From the NCBI RefSeq assembly GCF_013375155.1, contig NZ_JABXOF010000010.1, forward strand, positions 186,001 to 250,000: DNA of 64,000 bases. Reading direction: 5' to 3'. This document shows, in pieces, positions 1 through 12,904 of this stretch. The position numbers and the translations under genes were made by a program. Source of the stretch: Serratia ureilytica (GTDB lineage Bacteria > Pseudomonadota > Gammaproteobacteria > Enterobacterales > Enterobacteriaceae). The stretch's first letter is position 1; each line of letters starts with the position of its first letter. Below the pieces are notes generated by a model. That model did no database searches, was not told the origin of the DNA, and worked only from the letters and a program-made list of their open reading frames with translations.

Positions 1-255
1 GCCCCAGGAGATCAGCACCTCGGCGCGGTAGCCTGGCGCTATCGTCACTTCATCGGCGGTAGACGCGGCGATGCCCCGGAAGCCCAGCAGCGTGTTCGGC
101 GGCAGATCCTCGGCTAACGCCTCGGTGGAGACCGACCAGATGCCGCCGCCGAGAAAACCGGCCAGGCCGACGGCGCCGGCGCTGCCAAGCAGCAGCTTGC
201 GGCGAGTGGGATCGATCAGGCGGTCGGCGTCTAATTGCTCAATTTGCTTGGTCAT
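1..255 (-). CDS. PhoX-family (DUF839) phosphatase, N-terminal part
   Basis: Only the first 85 residues are inside the window; the gene runs off the left edge. The N-terminus carries a twin-arginine signal: a polar stretch, then RRKLLLGSAGAVGLAGF and an alanine-rich cleavage region ending ALA near residue 48. The mature part begins LPPNTLLGFRGIAAS, followed by a region with APGYRAEVLISWG, which is typical of PhoX-type proteins (calcium-dependent alkaline phosphatases exported folded by Tat). The start is an ATG preceded by AAGG about 9 bases upstream. The substrate cannot be told from this fragment, and the catalytic residues lie outside the window. It is transcribed in the same direction as folA but after folA's terminator, so it is probably a separate unit. 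Confidence 0.75.
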   Translation of the reverse strand, partial: MTKQIEQLDADRLIDPTRRKLLLGSAGAVGLAGFLGGGIWSVSTEALAEDLPPNTLLGFRGIAASTADEVTIAPGYRAEVLISWG

Positions 256-375
256 AACGTGGTTACCTTTTTAGTTATGGCGCCGCGGTCAAGATTCACC
301 AGAGTTGCCGTGGCGCTCGGAGTTGGGCTTCATACTAATCAGGTAATGTGACGGAAAGGTTACGAATGACCGGCG

Positions 376-410
376 CAAAAAGACCGGGGGCGCAATTGCT
401 TGCGCCCCCG
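376..410 (-). terminator. Rho-independent terminator of folA
   Basis: An 11-bp perfect GC-rich stem (385-395 pairing with 400-410) with a 4-base loop is followed, on the minus strand, by five T residues (377-381). It lies 25 bp past the folA stop codon. Confidence 0.85.
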
Positions 411-435
411 GGGATGACTGGCTAACGCGCTGAGA

Positions 436-918
436 TCAGCGGCGCTGCAGGATTTCGAAGCAGTAGCTGTGCGAGTTCAGATCGTCGGCGTCGTGGAATT
501 CGCTGAACGTGGTTTCCCACTCGTCCGGCTCGTAATCCGGGAAGTGAGTATCGCCGCCGACTTCGGCGTCGATGTGTGTCAGGTACAGGCGATCGGCGCG
601 CGGCAGCAACTGGGTATAGATGCGCCCACCGCCGATCACCATTACTTCTTCCACCTCACCCGCGGCGGCCAGCGCCTCATCCAGCGAGGTCACCCAGGTC
701 ACCCCGGCGGCATTGCCCGGGCGGCTGCTCAAAACGATATTGTGACGGCCCGGCAGCGGGCGGCCGATGGACTCGAAGGTCTTGCGGCCCATAATAACCG
801 GCTTATTCAACGTGTTGCGTTTAAACCACGCAAGGTCCGCCGGCAGGTGCCACGGCATGGCGTTTTCCATGCCAATAACGCGATCCGCCGCCAAGGCAGC
901 GATCAGGCTGATAATCAT
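436..918 (-). CDS. folA: Dihydrofolate reductase
   Basis: Reduces 7,8-dihydrofolate to tetrahydrofolate with NADPH in the cytoplasm; target of trimethoprim. The protein is 160 residues, the normal size for chromosomal enterobacterial DHFR. It starts [36 protein letters not shown]: the active-site acid (D28 region, LPADLAWF), the Met20-loop sequence [11 protein letters not shown], and the NADPH-binding [15 protein letters not shown] and VIGGGRIY are all present. It stands alone between its terminator and the yjjPB pair, as a monocistronic gene. Confidence 0.98.
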   Translation of the reverse strand: MIISLIAALAADRVIGMENAMPWHLPADLAWFKRNTLNKPVIMGRKTFESIGRPLPGRHNIVLSSRPGNAAGVTWVTSLDEALAAAGEVEEVMVIGGGRIYTQLLPRADRLYLTHIDAEVGGDTHFPDYEPDEWETTFSEFHDADDLNSHSYCFEILQRR

Positions 919-1061
919 TGTTTAACCCTGTGTAGGCAGCAAAATTGGTGACACTATACGTAAAGGCCTGAGTGCCGTCGATAGGCTAATCAAGCAAGAT
1001 GAATATATAAGATAGCTCTTATCAGCATATCTAATAACCAACGTTCTTTTGCCGGGGAATT

Positions 1062-1526
1062 TCACACGCCGGGGCGTTTGCGGTACAACCACAGACCCGG
1101 TAACGACAGGCCGATCGACAACGCGCCGACGATGAAACTGGCCTTGAGGAAGTTGGTGATCATGGTCTCCATCAAAGCCTCGCTGTAGCCCAGATGCGAG
1201 ATCTCCACCACAGTTATCATCGCGGTATAGGCGGAAATGCCGGGGAACATCGGGATCACCGCCGCCACGGTGAACACCTTCGGATGCGCCAACAGCCAGC
1301 GCGACCAATAGATACCGATGATGCCGATCAGGATCGCCGCCAGCAGCGACGCCCACTCAATGTTCATGCCCACGTGCATCATCAGCATGCGCGAGCCGCG
1401 CCCGATTGCCCCGAGCAACGCGCAATAGCGCAGCGCGCGCAGCGGCACGTTGAACACCATGGCGAAGCCCAGCGCCGGCACCGCCGCCAACAGCATCTCC
1501 TGCAACAATGCCCACAGCAGACTCAT
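1062..1526 (-). CDS. yjjB: YjjB subunit of the YjjPB exporter
   Basis: Small membrane half (154 residues) of the two-component ThrE-like exporter (DUF3815). Several hydrophobic segments are visible, with the conserved stretch [23 protein letters not shown]. The start chosen is the ATG overlapping the yjjP stop as ATGA (1523-1526), which gives [10 protein letters not shown] and the usual length. YjjP and YjjB together have been reported to export succinate in E. coli (established knowledge); the substrate here is inferred. In E. coli the pair lies elsewhere on the chromosome, so its place next to folA is a local difference. Confidence 0.92.
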   Translation of the reverse strand: MSLLWALLQEMLLAAVPALGFAMVFNVPLRALRYCALLGAIGRGSRMLMMHVGMNIEWASLLAAILIGIIGIYWSRWLLAHPKVFTVAAVIPMFPGISAYTAMITVVEISHLGYSEALMETMITNFLKASFIVGALSIGLSLPGLWLYRKRPGV

Positions 1527-2323
1527 GACCACCCCCGCAGATCCCACAGCGACATCGCCATCACCACGCCGATACAGGTCGCCAGCGTCAACAGGCTGGC
1601 CATCGCCCAGCGCGCCAGCCCGGTGTTGACGTGCCCCTTGAACATGTCGGCCACCGCGTTGATCAGCGGGAAGCCCGGCACCAGCAGCAGCACGCTGGCG
1701 GCCATCGCCACGCTCGAGGTCTCTTTAAACACCGGCAGGCGCAGCAGCAGCCCGGATATCGACGTAGCGACAAACGCCGTCAGGCAAAAATTGATCAGCG
1801 GATTCATATGGCGGGCGGTGAGGATCTGGCGCACCAGCATCGCCGCGCCGCTGGCGATAAAAGTCACCAGGAAGGCGTCACCGCCGCCGCCGTTGAGCAT
1901 GCTGAAACACCCGCAGGACAACCCCACCATCAGCACCACCAGCCAGCGCGGATAGCGCAGCGGCCGGATCTTTTCGAAGCGCCGCGCCACGTCGTGCGTA
2001 TCCGCCAGGTGATGCTCGGCGAGGATCACGATATGCTGCACTTCCGTCACCACCTGCATATTGATGCCGCGATCGACATTCTTGCGGGTCGTGGTCAGGC
2101 AGGCGCCGTGGCTGAGGGTGGTCAACACCACCGCATTGGCGGAGATTGAACTTTCCACGCTGTCCATCCCCAGCGCCAACCCCAGGCGGGTGGACAACTG
2201 CTCCACCACCGTGCTCTCGGCGCCGTGCTGCAACAGCAGCAGCGCGCATTGAATGCACAAGCGGGTGATTTCACGCTGTTGCCGGTGCGGTTCCGGCCTG
2301 TCTGTGGCGGTAGTCTGCTGCAT
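1523..2323 (-). CDS. yjjP: YjjP subunit of the YjjPB exporter
   Basis: Large half (266 residues, DUF1212/ThrE N-terminal family) of the YjjPB inner-membrane exporter. The N-terminal soluble part contains [23 protein letters not shown] and the highly conserved [18 protein letters not shown]. The C-terminal half has about five hydrophobic segments and [21 protein letters not shown]. It is translationally coupled to yjjB through an ATGA overlap. E. coli YjjP begins about 10 residues later, so an internal start is possible. A likely role is dicarboxylate (succinate) export, by homology only. Confidence 0.92.
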   Translation of the reverse strand: MQQTTATDRPEPHRQQREITRLCIQCALLLLQHGAESTVVEQLSTRLGLALGMDSVESSISANAVVLTTLSHGACLTTTRKNVDRGINMQVVTEVQHIVILAEHHLADTHDVARRFEKIRPLRYPRWLVVLMVGLSCGCFSMLNGGGGDAFLVTFIASGAAMLVRQILTARHMNPLINFCLTAFVATSISGLLLRLPVFKETSSVAMAASVLLLVPGFPLINAVADMFKGHVNTGLARWAMASLLTLATCIGVVMAMSLWDLRGWS

Positions 2324-2451
2324 GTTGCTCCGTCGCTGGCGATAGATGAATTATTATCATAGAGCCTAACAATACCTCATTGGGTTGATGCGCATCAGAG
2401 GAAGCGGCGTTATTATCGCCAACATGCTGCCTTTTGCGCGAGACGCCTCCC

Positions 2452-3066
2452 ATGCTTGAAACTTCCCTGTTCGTCGCCGGCATTGCCGCCCTCGGCATGC
2501 TTTCCCCCGGCCCGGATTTTTTCCTGGTGATCAAAAACGCCGCCCGGTACCCGCGTCTGGCCGCCATGATGACCGCCTTCGGCGTGATCTGCGGCGTCGC
2601 CACCCACATGTCCTACTGCGTCGCCGGGCTGGCGGTGGTGATCACCACCACGCCGTGGCTGTTCAACCTGCTGAAATACGCCGGGGCGGTCTATCTGGTG
2701 TGGATCGGCATCCAGGCGCTGCTGTCGCGCGGCGGCGGCAAAATGAACGTCAGCAATCTGCCGCAGCAACAGGTCAGCCTGAAGAGCGCCTTTGCGCAAG
2801 GCTACCTGTGCAACCTGCTGAACCCGAAAGCCACCCTGTTCTTCCTGGCGGTCTTCACCCAGGTGTTGCAGATCGATTCCGGTCTGGGTGACAAGCTGTG
2901 GTACGCGGGGATTATTCTCGGCCTGTCGGTCATCTGGTGGCCGCTGCTGGTGTTTTTGATCCAGAGCGGGCCGGTGCGCCGCGGGCTGGAAAAGACGCAG
3001 AAGATCGTCGACAAATTGCTGGGCGGCATGTTGATCGCCTTAGGCATCAAGGTCGCGCTGAGCTAA
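2452..3066 (+). CDS. LysE/RhtB-family amino-acid exporter
   Basis: A 204-residue polytopic membrane protein of the LysE/RhtB family (6 hydrophobic segments). The family signature near the N-terminus is clear: GIAALGMLSPGPDFFLVIKNAARY, followed by AGAVYLVWIGIQALL and the NLLNPKATLFFLAVFTQ motif. Related enterobacterial proteins export threonine, homoserine or other amino acids, but the substrate here cannot be assigned; RhtC is the nearest named relative by recall. The start chosen is the ATG of MLETSLF. It is transcribed alone, divergent from yjjP, and ends at a hairpin shared with kefC. Confidence 0.85.
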   Translation: MLETSLFVAGIAALGMLSPGPDFFLVIKNAARYPRLAAMMTAFGVICGVATHMSYCVAGLAVVITTTPWLFNLLKYAGAVYLVWIGIQALLSRGGGKMNVSNLPQQQVSLKSAFAQGYLCNLLNPKATLFFLAVFTQVLQIDSGLGDKLWYAGIILGLSVIWWPLLVFLIQSGPVRRGLEKTQKIVDKLLGGMLIALGIKVALS

Positions 3067-3068
3067 GC

Positions 3069-3096
3069 AAAAAAGGGGCGCCATCACGGCGCCCCT
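3069..3096. terminator. Terminator between convergent LysE-family gene and kefC
   Basis: A 9-bp perfect GC-rich stem (3074-3082 with 3088-3096) and 5-base loop lies between two convergent stop codons. Six A residues on its left give a T-run for kefC transcripts; on the other side the run is C/T-rich, so termination is probably stronger for kefC. Confidence 0.8.
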
Positions 3097-3100
3097 CCCC

Positions 3101-4954
3101 TTATCCTTTGGCTTCCACCACTTCGTCTTCCGGCGCCTTGCCGTCGATACTGCCGCGCCAGCCGGTCTGCTGCACCCGCGCCAGCCGATTCTGATCCTGC
3201 TCGATGGCCGCGCTGAGCATCTCCTTGGCCCGCTGCAGGCTGGCGATACGGAATTCAGTATCCTGGTAATTATCCAGCGTATCTTCCAGCATCTTCAGGT
3301 TATAGCGGCGGAAAGTGTCCGCTTTCTCGCGCGCCTCATAGGCGTCCAGCCCCAGCAGCTCCAGCGTTTCACGGCCGACGCGCAGCGAGCTTTCGAAGGT
3401 TTCGCGCTCCGGTTTTTCCACCCCCAACTGCCGCAACTGATACCAATGATCGACGTCGCGCGCCCGCGCCACCACTTTCAGATGCGGGAAGTGCTGCCTG
3501 GCCAGCTCGGTTAACGCCAGGCTGTCCTCCACATCGTCGATGGCGTTGATCAGCACCTTGGCGTGAGCGGCGCCGGCCGCCTCCAGCAGATCGGCGCGCG
3601 TGGCGTCGCCGTAGAACACCTTGGTGTCGAATTTACGCAGCGTTTCGATATGGTCCGGATCGTGATCCAATACCACGGTGTGCACGCCGTTGGCCAACAG
3701 TAAACGACCGGCGATCTGGCCGAAACGGCCGAAGCCGGCGATGATCACGCTGGCGTTCTCGTCATCAATGACGTCAGCCGGGCGATCCTCTTTCGGCGCA
3801 TTTTTTTCCAGCTGCGCGGCGATCACCAACAGCAGCGGGGTGGCCGCCATCGACAGCGCCACCGCCAGCGTCAGCGACTTGGCCCATTCAACCGGCAAGA
3901 CGCCGGCCAGCTGCGCGGCGCTGAAGATCACGAAGGCGAACTCACTGCCCTGCCCCAGCAGAATGGCGAACAGGCCGCGCTGGCGCTTCGGCACCCCGAG
4001 CAGCGGGCCGACCAGCCACAGCAACGCCGCCTTGATCAGCATAAAGCCCAGCAGCAACGAGGCGATCAGCAACGGATGATGGAACAGCGTGCCGAAGTCG
4101 ATTGACATGCCGACGCCGATGAAAAACAGCCCCAGCAGCAACCCTTTGAACGGCTGAATATCGCTCTCCAGCGCGTGGCGGTATTCCGAGCTCGCCAACA
4201 GCACCCCGGCGAGGAACGCCCCCATCGCCATCGACAACCCGGCCATCTCCAGCAGGATGCCAAAGCCGAACACCAGGAATAGCGCCACGGCGCTGAACAC
4301 CTCGCGCATGCCCGAACGGGCGACGAAGTGCAGCAGCGGGCGGGTGACGTAGCGGCCAAGCAGCACCACCATCGTCAACGCGCCCACCACTTTGGCCGCC
4401 GACAGTACGAAAGCGCCCAGCGTCGTGGTGGCGCCGCTGCTGGCCAGCAGCGGGATCATCGCCACCAGCGGGATCGCCGCGATATCCTGGAACAGCAACA
4501 CCGCAAACGCGCTGCGGCCGATCGGCGACGGCGTCAAATTGCGTTCGCTCATCGCCTGCATGGCGATGGCGGTCGATGAGAGCGCCAGCGTCAAACCGAT
4601 CAGCAGCGCCACCTTCCAGTTGAGGCCGAGGAAGTAGCAGAAGGCGCTCAGCGCCAGGCCGCAGCCCACCATCTGAATACTGCCGCCGCCGAACACCGAG
4701 GCGCGCAGCGTCCACAGCCGTTTGGGATCCAGCTCCAGGCCGATGATAAACAGCATCAGCACCACGCCGATCTCGGCGAAGGTCAGGATAGACTCGGCAT
4801 CCGACACCAGCTTCAGCCCCCAGGGGCCGATAATGCAGCCGGCGATCAGGTAACCGAGCACCGAACCCAGCCCCAGGCGCACCGCAATCGGCACGAACAG
4901 CGCGGCGGAACCGAGATAGATCAGCCCCTCGATCATCATGTGGTGGTTATCCAT
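3101..4954 (-). CDS. kefC: Glutathione-regulated potassium-efflux antiporter KefC
   Basis: Inner-membrane K+/H+ antiporter of the CPA2 family, held closed by glutathione and opened by glutathione adducts, which acidifies the cytoplasm during electrophile stress. The 617-residue protein has a 12-13 segment membrane domain (about 1-385) and a cytoplasmic RCK/KTN domain that starts at [20 protein letters not shown], the nucleotide-binding glycine motif, and contains [26 protein letters not shown]. The regulatory loop [13 protein letters not shown] links the two. The start chosen gives [16 protein letters not shown], as in E. coli, and overlaps the kefF end by 8 bp, so the two subunits are translationally coupled. 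Confidence 0.97.
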   Translation of the reverse strand: MDNHHMMIEGLIYLGSAALFVPIAVRLGLGSVLGYLIAGCIIGPWGLKLVSDAESILTFAEIGVVLMLFIIGLELDPKRLWTLRASVFGGGSIQMVGCGLALSAFCYFLGLNWKVALLIGLTLALSSTAIAMQAMSERNLTPSPIGRSAFAVLLFQDIAAIPLVAMIPLLASSGATTTLGAFVLSAAKVVGALTMVVLLGRYVTRPLLHFVARSGMREVFSAVALFLVFGFGILLEMAGLSMAMGAFLAGVLLASSEYRHALESDIQPFKGLLLGLFFIGVGMSIDFGTLFHHPLLIASLLLGFMLIKAALLWLVGPLLGVPKRQRGLFAILLGQGSEFAFVIFSAAQLAGVLPVEWAKSLTLAVALSMAATPLLLVIAAQLEKNAPKEDRPADVIDDENASVIIAGFGRFGQIAGRLLLANGVHTVVLDHDPDHIETLRKFDTKVFYGDATRADLLEAAGAAHAKVLINAIDDVEDSLALTELARQHFPHLKVVARARDVDHWYQLRQLGVEKPERETFESSLRVGRETLELLGLDAYEAREKADTFRRYNLKMLEDTLDNYQDTEFRIASLQRAKEMLSAAIEQDQNRLARVQQTGWRGSIDGKAPEDEVVEAKG

Positions 4955-5504
4955 GGCTGGCCTCCCGGGTTTCCGCTTCGGCATGTTCCATCAGGTAGTC
5001 GACCAACCGCTGCCGGTAGGCTTCGCCGGCGGCGATCAGCGCCGGTTCGTTGCAGGTAAAGGTGTTGTGCAGGGCGAAGTACGGCTGCCAGTTCATGCCG
5101 CAATAGATCGCCGTGGCCTGCAGCGGCTGCGCCAGCGCGGCGAAGTTGGGAAAATCGCCCAGTTCGAAATGGTGCTCGTCACCGCCGCTGGTCACCGCCC
5201 ACAGGCAGTCTTTGCCCACCAGCGCGTTGCCGTCGTGGCCATAGGCCCAGCCGTGCTCCAGCACTTTGTCGATCCACAGCTTCAACAGCGGCGGGAAGCT
5301 GTACCACTGCATCGGATGCTGCAGCACCACCATGTCGGCGCGCTCCAGCGCCTGTTGCTCGGCGTTGATATCGATATTGAAATCGGGGTACAGCTCATAC
5401 AGCGAGCGCACCTCCACCTCGGGAAGATCCCTCACCGCCTGCAGCAGGCGGTGATTGGCGTGCGAATGCCGGGGATACGGGTGAGCATAAATTATCAGAA
5501 TCAT
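4947..5504 (-). CDS. kefF: KefF, quinone oxidoreductase subunit of KefC
   Basis: Cytoplasmic flavodoxin-fold NAD(P)H:quinone oxidoreductase that binds KefC and is needed for full efflux activity. It begins [21 protein letters not shown], the standard family start; upstream in-frame starts would add an unrelated leader and were rejected. Other marks are [31 protein letters not shown] and the [12 protein letters not shown] motif near the active site. The length (185 residues) is slightly over the E. coli 176, through a longer C-terminus. First gene of kefFC. Confidence 0.96.
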   Translation of the reverse strand: MILIIYAHPYPRHSHANHRLLQAVRDLPEVEVRSLYELYPDFNIDINAEQQALERADMVVLQHPMQWYSFPPLLKLWIDKVLEHGWAYGHDGNALVGKDCLWAVTSGGDEHHFELGDFPNFAALAQPLQATAIYCGMNWQPYFALHNTFTCNEPALIAAGEAYRQRLVDYLMEHAEAETREASHG

Positions 5505-5625
5505 TGTTATCGTCGTTCCTTCGTTCCTTGCCAATACACCAAGCATATACCAATCACATAGAGTGACAGTTTGCCCACTGATTGATAGCGGAAATTTTTA
5601 ACGCCAGCCTACAAATTCACTGAAT

Positions 5626-5653
5626 AAAAAAGGGCGCTGCATCTGCAGCGCCC
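5626..5653 (-). terminator. Terminator of carAB
   Basis: A 9-10 bp inverted repeat (5632-5641 with 5644-5653) is followed on the minus strand by six T residues, 21 bp past the carB stop. Confidence 0.88.
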
Positions 5654-5674
5654 TGGCGTAGCGTTCTCGCGCGG

Positions 5675-8899
<3,225 letters not shown>

Positions 8900-8915
8900 T
8901 TTTTACTGCTCCTGA

Positions 8916-10064
8916 TTATTTGGCGTTAGAACGGTAAGTCTCAATCAGTTCGATAAAGTGATCGAACAGCGGCGCGGCGTCGTGCGGGCCTGGGCTGGCT
9001 TCCGGGTGCCCCTGGAAGCTGAACGCCGCCTTGTCGGTGCGGTGAATGCCCTGCACCGTGTGGTCGAACAGCGATTTGTGCGTCACGCGCAGATTCGCCG
9101 GCAGGTCGTTTTCATCGACGGCGAAGCCGTGGTTCTGCGCGGTGATCATCACCGTGTTGTTGTCCAGATCCTTCACCGGGTGGTTGCCGCCGTGGTGGCC
9201 GAGCTTCATCTTCATGGTTTTCGCCCCGCTGGCCAGCGCCAGCAGCTGGTGACCCAGACAGATGCCGAACACCGGAATGTCGGTTTCCAGGAACTGCTTG
9301 ATGGCGGCGATGGCGTAGGCGCACGGCTCCGGGTCGCCCGGGCCGTTGGACAGGAAGATGCCGTCCGGATTCATTTTCAGCACCTCGTCGGCCGGGGTCT
9401 GCGCCGGCACCACGGTCAGGCGGCAACCGCGATCCACCAGCATGCGCAGGATGTTGCGCTTGGCGCCGTAGTCGTAAGCCACCACGTGGAACGGCAGTTC
9501 CGCGGCGGTTTTGGCTTCCGGCAGGTCGCCTTCAAGCGTCCAGCTGCCTTGCTGCCAGCTGTAGGCCTCTTGAGTGGTGACCTCTTTCGCCAAATCCATG
9601 CCCTTCAACCCCGGGAAACCTTGCGCCTTGGCCAGAGCCAGCGCGGCATCCGGCGAATCGGCGGCGACGATGCAGCCGTTCTGGGCGCCTTTTTCGCGCA
9701 GCAGGCGAGTCAACTTACGGGTATCGATATCGGCGATCGCCACGATGTTGTGACGCTTGAGGTAGTCGGACAGGCTTTCTTCACTGCGGTAGTTGCTGGC
9801 GATCAGCGGGAGGTCACGAATGACGAGGCCTTGGGCGTGTACTGCGGAGGATTCTTCGTCGGAAGCATTGGTGCCGACATTGCCGATATGAGGATAAGTA
9901 AGAGTAACGATCTGGCGGGAATAGGAAGGATCAGTGAGGATTTCTTGATAACCGGTCATCGACGTATTGAAGACCACTTCCCCCACTGCCGTTCCCTCTG
10001 CCCCGATGGCCCGACCGTGGAATTGGGTTCCGTCTTCCAGAACCAATAGCGCTGACTTTATCAA
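8916..10064 (-). CDS. carA: Carbamoyl-phosphate synthase small (glutaminase) subunit
   Basis: Class I glutamine amidotransferase that hydrolyses glutamine and channels ammonia to CarB. The nucleophile motif [15 protein letters not shown] and the catalytic [10 protein letters not shown] are present. The start is a TTG (10062-10064) giving [21 protein letters not shown]: a GGAGG lies 5 bases upstream of it, and E. coli carA also uses TTG. A longer reading from an ATG at 10091 would put the start codon inside the operator and was rejected. Length 382 residues, as in E. coli. Regulation by arginine is indicated by two ARG boxes immediately upstream. Confidence 0.97.
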   Translation of the reverse strand: MIKSALLVLEDGTQFHGRAIGAEGTAVGEVVFNTSMTGYQEILTDPSYSRQIVTLTYPHIGNVGTNASDEESSAVHAQGLVIRDLPLIASNYRSEESLSDYLKRHNIVAIADIDTRKLTRLLREKGAQNGCIVAADSPDAALALAKAQGFPGLKGMDLAKEVTTQEAYSWQQGSWTLEGDLPEAKTAAELPFHVVAYDYGAKRNILRMLVDRGCRLTVVPAQTPADEVLKMNPDGIFLSNGPGDPEPCAYAIAAIKQFLETDIPVFGICLGHQLLALASGAKTMKMKLGHHGGNHPVKDLDNNTVMITAQNHGFAVDENDLPANLRVTHKSLFDHTVQGIHRTDKAAFSFQGHPEASPGPHDAAPLFDHFIELIETYRSNAK

Positions 10065-10076
10065 AACATCCTCCGA

Positions 10077-10111
10077 GGAATAATCAATCACAATATTTGC
10101 ATATTAATTCA
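10077..10111 (-). promoter_or_regulatory. Tandem ARG boxes (ArgR operator) of carAB
   Basis: Read on the minus strand, two 14-bp cores, TGAATTAATATGCA (10098-10111) and TGATTGATTATTCC (10077-10090), are separated by 7 bp. That is the spacing of paired 18-bp ARG boxes 3 bp apart, as at the arginine-controlled P2 promoter of E. coli carAB. The second core ends 2 bp before the carA ribosome binding site, so ArgR binding would cover the promoter start region. Confidence 0.8.
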
Positions 10112-10534
10112 GATATCGCGATCTAAATCAATGCAAAAACCGTCCGCGAGGCCAATTTTTGGCAAATTGGGCGCATTTTAATGATGAGTGTTCCGCTTGT
10201 CTACCCAAACCGCCATTTTTTGTTTTATTTTTGCAGTTCTCGACGCCCAAGCGGCTTGAGCTGCCATAAAAACACAGAAAACCGGGGCTGGAAAACGGTT
10301 GCGGGGAGGAATGACGGAAAACGGCGTCGGAATGGACCAAAAAAGACACTAAAAAAGCCGACGGTGGAAAAAAAGCAGATAATTAGCAAGGTAAACATAA
10401 ACAAATACCAGCCTTGACAAGGAAACAACATCAAAACGATATTTATCATGTTAAAAAAAAGGACAATAAAATTATTGCCCTATTATCATAGTATTATGAT
10501 CAACACAACCACATCACGATGGTATTCAGTTTAG
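10112..10534. other. carA-dapB intergenic region
   Basis: About 420 bp without a believable gene. Next to carA it should contain the upstream, pyrimidine/purine-controlled promoter P1 known from E. coli, but I cannot place its hexamers confidently. The dapB terminator lies at 10452-10480. The stretch 10260-10440 is A-rich on the plus strand. Short open frames here lack a ribosome binding site and family resemblance. Confidence 0.5.
10452..10480 (-). terminator. Terminator of dapB
   Basis: On the minus strand GGGCAATAA pairs with TTATTGTCC (one G-U pair) across a 2-base centre and is followed by eight T residues. It lies 55 bp past the dapB stop. Confidence 0.8.
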
Positions 10535-11389
<855 letters not shown>

Positions 11390-11573
11390 TTAACCTATCG
11401 ATTCAGGGTAACTGCCCCGCTGCGGCGCCGCCAGAGGATTCATTTCATAATTAGAAAATTATGATATTGCGCTTCTTTCATCAGCGGCGCTGTCGTGAGA
11501 TTAACATTCAACCGATTTGGCGGCCTGCGACGATTGTACATAATCATGCAGTTTTCATTGCAAAAAAATGCAG

Positions 11574-11598
11574 AAAAAAGGCGCCGAAAACGGCGCCT
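11574..11598 (-). terminator. Terminator of the isonitrile operon
   Basis: An 8-bp perfect stem (AGGCGCCG, 11579-11586, with 11591-11598), a 4-base loop and a run of six T on the minus strand, 22 bp after the glycosyltransferase stop. It marks the end of the isnA-isnB-glycosyltransferase unit. Confidence 0.88.
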
Positions 11599-11619
11599 GA
11601 GGAACGGAGTGCGGCGGGG

Positions 11620-12894
11620 TCAAGCGGTAATGGCGGCCACTTCGTTGGCTATCGCCGTCAGCGCATCGTGGCGAGCATAGTCCTCCTGCACCAGCGCCGC
11701 GCGCCGGCGATAGCTCGGCTGTTGCAGAATGCGCGTCGCTGCCGCCAGTATTTGTTCCGCGCTTGGCGTGCTGGTATGCAGGCTGATGCCGCAACCGGCG
11801 GCCACCACGCGCGCGGCCGCCTCCAGCTTGTCCTCACCGGTGCCGGCGACAATCAGCGGCACACCGCTATCCAGCGCATAGTTGATCGAGCCGTAACCGC
11901 CGTTGGTGATCAGCAGCGCCGCCTGCGGCAACCAGTGTTCGAAGGAGATGAACGCCCGCACTCGGGCGTTGTCCGGCAACGCGTCCATCAGCCCTTCGGT
12001 CGCCCGCCCGCCGGTAGTAGCCAACACCCGCACCGGCAGATGCGCCAATGCCTGCAGCGTCGGCACGATCAGCTGATGCAGATCGACATTGGCCAACGTG
12101 CCCTGAGACACGATCACCAGCGGCCGACGATCGTCCTCCTCCCACAGCGCCTCTTCCGCGGCCGGTTGACCACCGCTGCGCAGCGGCCCGACGAAGCGCA
12201 CGCCGCTCGGCAGGTCGTCGCGCTCATATTCCAGCGCCGTGGTGGCCAACTGCAGGAAACGCTCGCAGCCGCCGATCAACGCATCGGTAAACGGGCGATT
12301 CAGCGGCCGCCCGCCCGCTTGCACCAGCGCGGCATCAAAGCTTTGCTGCACCTCATCAAGCAACACCCGCGTCGCTTCATCCACCAATTGCTCGCGGGTC
12401 AGCGCCCGCGGCAGCAGCGCCGGCGGGATGCGCGGGCCATAGAAAATGGCGTCGCGCGAAGAATACGACAGCGGCGTGACGCCGATCCCGAAGACCGGCG
12501 GCCGTTCGGCGGACTGCAGCAGCGGCAGCACGCCGTAGAAGCAGTTCTCCACCATCAGCAGATCGGTCTTTTCGGCGGCGATGGCCGCACGCAGCTGACG
12601 ATCCAACAGTGGGATCGGCGCGGCGAAGAAATCTTTCAGCGCCAGCGCCATCTGCGCATTGCCCGGCGGCAGCGCGGCGCGCTCGGGGAAATGCGCCTCC
12701 AGGTGGCGATAGTCGAAGTCCACCTGCGCGTCGAACGGCACGAAGCTCGCCCCAGCCGCTTCGGCGCGTTCGCGGAACAGCGCGCCGGTCATCACCCGCA
12801 CCTGATGCCCTTGGGCGATCAGGTGGCGAGCGATGGCTAACATCGGGTAGACGTGCCCCGGAGTGGCGACCGCCGCCATCAGTATCCTTGCCAT
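11620..12894 (-). CDS. UDP-glycosyltransferase of the isonitrile cluster
   Basis: A 424-residue GT-B fold, family-1-like glycosyltransferase. The N-terminal acceptor domain starts ARILMAAVATPGHVYPMLAIARHL. The C-terminal nucleotide-sugar domain has VSQGT (262-266) and the donor-binding block HWLPQAALLITNGGYGSINYALDSG from about residue 320, with GVPLIV following. It lies 10 bp after the oxygenase gene, with AAGGAG 5 bases before its ATG, so it is the last gene of a three-gene operon. In the rhabduscin pathway a glycosyltransferase in the same position attaches a 4-amino-sugar to the tyrosine-derived isonitrile. A similar role is inferred here from context; the donor sugar is unknown, with dTDP-4-acetamido-fucose from enterobacterial common antigen synthesis a plausible candidate. 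Confidence 0.85.
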   Translation of the reverse strand: MARILMAAVATPGHVYPMLAIARHLIAQGHQVRVMTGALFRERAEAAGASFVPFDAQVDFDYRHLEAHFPERAALPPGNAQMALALKDFFAAPIPLLDRQLRAAIAAEKTDLLMVENCFYGVLPLLQSAERPPVFGIGVTPLSYSSRDAIFYGPRIPPALLPRALTREQLVDEATRVLLDEVQQSFDAALVQAGGRPLNRPFTDALIGGCERFLQLATTALEYERDDLPSGVRFVGPLRSGGQPAAEEALWEEDDRRPLVIVSQGTLANVDLHQLIVPTLQALAHLPVRVLATTGGRATEGLMDALPDNARVRAFISFEHWLPQAALLITNGGYGSINYALDSGVPLIVAGTGEDKLEAAARVVAAGCGISLHTSTPSAEQILAAATRILQQPSYRRRAALVQEDYARHDALTAIANEVAAITA

Positions 12895-12904
12895 AATGCT
12901 CCTT

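Noticed and set aside
10181..10449. Short open frames in the carA-dapB gap on both strands
   Set aside because: Low-complexity, Lys/Asn-rich or Phe-rich peptides without ribosome binding sites; the region is better explained as regulatory DNA.
11461..12840. Plus-strand open frame opposite the glycosyltransferase
   Set aside because: No start signals or motifs; the minus-strand glycosyltransferase explains the region.
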